From positions 1 to 34,627 of the forward strand of contig JAIRNC010000115.1 in NCBI GenBank assembly GCA_031258255.1: a DNA stretch of 34,627 bases, given 5' to 3'. The stretch's first letter is position 1, and every line of letters starts with the position of its first letter. Below are positions 33,334 to 34,627 of the stretch, in pieces. The notes under the pieces were generated by a model, which saw only the letters and a program-made list of their open reading frames with translations, was not told where the DNA came from and ran no database searches. This DNA comes from Synergistaceae bacterium (GTDB taxonomy: Bacteria; Synergistota; Synergistia; Synergistales; Synergistaceae). Made by a program: the position numbers and the translations under genes.

Positions 33334-33618
33334 ATGCCTAAAACGGCAACGTTATCCATACGGGTAGACCCGAAAATAAAAAGCGAGGCGGAAACTCTTT
33401 ATTCCATGTACGGCTTGAGCCTCGGCGATGCCGTCAACGTCTTTCTGCACCAGTCTCTCAACGTAGGGGGCCTGCCCTTCGACATGAGGGCTTCGCGCCC
33501 TAACGCCGTGACGGAAGCGGCCATGCTGGAGGGTGATGAAATAATCAGGCGCGTGAAGTCATCGGAGAAGGGGCGCTTTGACAGCGCGGAGAGTATGCTT
33601 GCCGATTTGAAAAACTGA
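33334..33618 (+). CDS. RelB/DinJ-family antitoxin
   Basis: The 94-residue protein has a ribbon-helix-helix N-terminus: TATLSIRVDPKIKSEAETLY, then GLSLGDAVNVFLHQSL, and GGLPFDM near residue 50, the DinJ pattern. The C-terminal tail would wrap the toxin. It should repress its own promoter and neutralise the toxin encoded next. GAGAGGTGAT precedes the ATG. Its stop overlaps the toxin start (TGATG). Confidence 0.93.
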   Translation: MPKTATLSIRVDPKIKSEAETLYSMYGLSLGDAVNVFLHQSLNVGGLPFDMRASRPNAVTEAAMLEGDEIIRRVKSSEKGRFDSAESMLADLKN

Positions 33619-33884
33619 TGCTGACTCCCGATTACACAGGCCAGTTCAAAAAGGATTATAAGTTGGCGATGAAGCGGGGGTTCGACATCTGTCTCCTTGA
33701 TGGCGTCATTGTCGAATTGGTGAACGAACACCCCCTTGACGAGAAACACCGAGACCATCCCTTGGCTGGGAACTGGAACGGCCGGAGAGAATGTCATATT
33801 AAGGGAGATTGGCTGCTGATTTATCAAGTTGATGAAGGGGTCATCGTATTCGAGCGCACCGGGACGCACTCAGACTTATTCTGA
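33618..33884 (+). CDS. YafQ-family mRNA interferase toxin
   Basis: The 88-residue RelE-superfamily toxin cleaves mRNA on the ribosome. The five residues that matter in E. coli YafQ are all present with the same spacing: His47 in DHPLAG, His60 in ECHI, Asp64 in GDW, His84 and Phe88 in RTGTHSDLF. The ATG overlaps the antitoxin stop, the typical coupled arrangement. It appears intact, so the pair is probably functional. Confidence 0.94.
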   Translation: MLTPDYTGQFKKDYKLAMKRGFDICLLDGVIVELVNEHPLDEKHRDHPLAGNWNGRRECHIKGDWLLIYQVDEGVIVFERTGTHSDLF

Positions 33885-34391
33885 TAATTGTTTTCTTAAC
33901 ACGTGTTTTTTAAGTAAGCCCAGGGGATTGGTTCAGTTGAGGGGCGCTGTTTTTCAATTTATCTTTTCGTTTTGCCATCGCTGTGTCATATCACTTTCTC
34001 TTATCCTTTGGCTTGTGTTTCAGGCAGGGAAGCAAACGAGAAGCGACAGCGCCGAATGCTTACATTTTTACGGGCATTCGCTTATTTGAGCGGGGCAGGG
34101 ATGTAGCAGCCTGCAGTGTATTTCGGGCCGCTTGCGTGTGAATGCCGTCTTATGGACTCGGCCCCGTCGCTGGGCTGCGAGTGAATACGAACGCCATCAT
34201 CCGTGCATTCGTTTGCAGTCGTAGAATTTATCGGGCGGGGGGGAGAGATTATCGGCCTTGCCGCGTGGAAAGCTCTGCACGGAAAAGTCGTGCTCTTTGG
34301 CTCTGGCATTTTGTAACTTAGTATTAGCTTAATTATATGGAAAATCTGTGATAAACTAAAAATAAAATACTTCTATACGGGGATATGAAAA
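33885..34391. other. AT-rich stretch without a convincing gene
   Basis: About 500 bases downstream of the toxin hold only short open frames with no ribosome sites or recognisable motifs. A frame of 75 codons on the minus strand at 34082-34309 has no family resemblance. Composition drops from GC-rich to AT-rich toward the right. It may be decayed accessory DNA. Confidence 0.6.
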
Positions 34392-34627
34392 ATGAAAATT
34401 AATACCAAAATTGTAGTTGTGTTGACTATATTCGTCGAATTTATCGCTAGCTATGCTTTTTCAGAGACATTGGAACTATCAAAGTTAGATCTGTCAAAAG
34501 AGCCTAAAAATTTCCGTGGGCTGGAGTGGGGACAGCGTATCCCTTGGGGAAAGAGGTTGTTTGAATTTTACAGCGTCAAAGGAGATGGAGAAAAGACTTA
34601 TAGGCGCAGAAAAGAAAAACTGTATTT
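34392..34627 (+). CDS. AT-rich secreted protein of unknown function (3' end cut by window)
   Basis: ATG 34392, with GGGGAT about 8 bases upstream, opens a frame that runs to the window end (78 codons and part of another). The first 23 residues are a likely signal peptide (KINTK, hydrophobic stretch, SYAFS). After it come LELSKLDLSKEPKNFRGLEWG and a basic KTYRRRKEK. The FRGLxWG pattern occurs in small exported proteins of unknown function. Codons are much AT-richer than the core genes, suggesting recent transfer. Confidence 0.75.
   Translation, partial: MKINTKIVVVLTIFVEFIASYAFSETLELSKLDLSKEPKNFRGLEWGQRIPWGKRLFEFYSVKGDGEKTYRRRKEKLY

Noticed and set aside
1-34627. CRISPR array, insertion sequence or prophage genes
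   Set aside because: No regularly spaced repeats, transposase, integrase or phage structural genes were seen on either strand.

Overview
The window looks like chromosome from an anaerobic, high-GC, two-membrane bacterium of the phylum Synergistota. The strongest pointer is the C-terminus of the first complete gene: a Gly-rich linker, a CDAGFG motif, a hydrophobic helix and RRK, which is the layout of the Synergist-CTERM sorting tail. Frequent TTG and GTG starts with strong Shine-Dalgarno (SD) sites, acetate kinase, and an iron-hydrogenase-like cluster agree with a fermentative anaerobe. The phylum call is inference; no rRNA or tRNA gene was seen.

Left part (1-8.1 kb): the end of an unknown gene; a large beta-repeat surface protein closed by a strong hairpin; a non-coding block with a long inverted repeat and flanking direct repeats; a minus-strand protein with an HE motif; then a tight plus-strand operon of MoxR ATPase, DUF58 protein and TgpA-type transglutaminase. 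Middle (8.1-18.8 kb), mostly housekeeping: alr and polA on minus, gltX on plus, tmcAL on minus, then ackA, yceD, rpmF and dgkA on plus, and a divergent mannonate dehydratase-like gene and a small membrane protein on minus.

From 18.8 to 21.9 kb a minus-strand run holds two flavodoxin-fold reductases followed by pyrK and pyrD. A control region (21.85-22.28 kb) carries two back-to-back consensus promoters and a candidate structured RNA of about 200 nt ending in an intrinsic terminator, placed before a metQ-type binding protein. An orphan PTS IIC-type membrane protein and a small YjfB-type motility protein follow on minus.

From 32.9 down to 24.8 kb nine minus-strand genes lie nearly end to end: a periplasmic binding protein, DRTGG protein, RsbW-like ATPase, iron-hydrogenase-like protein, second DRTGG protein, PHP phosphoesterase, RadA, NfeD protease and slipin. 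The hydrogenase-like, ATPase, DRTGG and PHP group resembles clusters thought to sense H2 or redox state and is the most interesting system here. The hydrogenase-like member has lost the usual proton-transfer cysteine but keeps the cofactor cysteines. The right edge (33.0-34.6 kb) is AT-rich: a RelB/YafQ toxin-antitoxin pair, about 500 bp without a gene, and the start of an AT-rich secreted protein cut by the window end.
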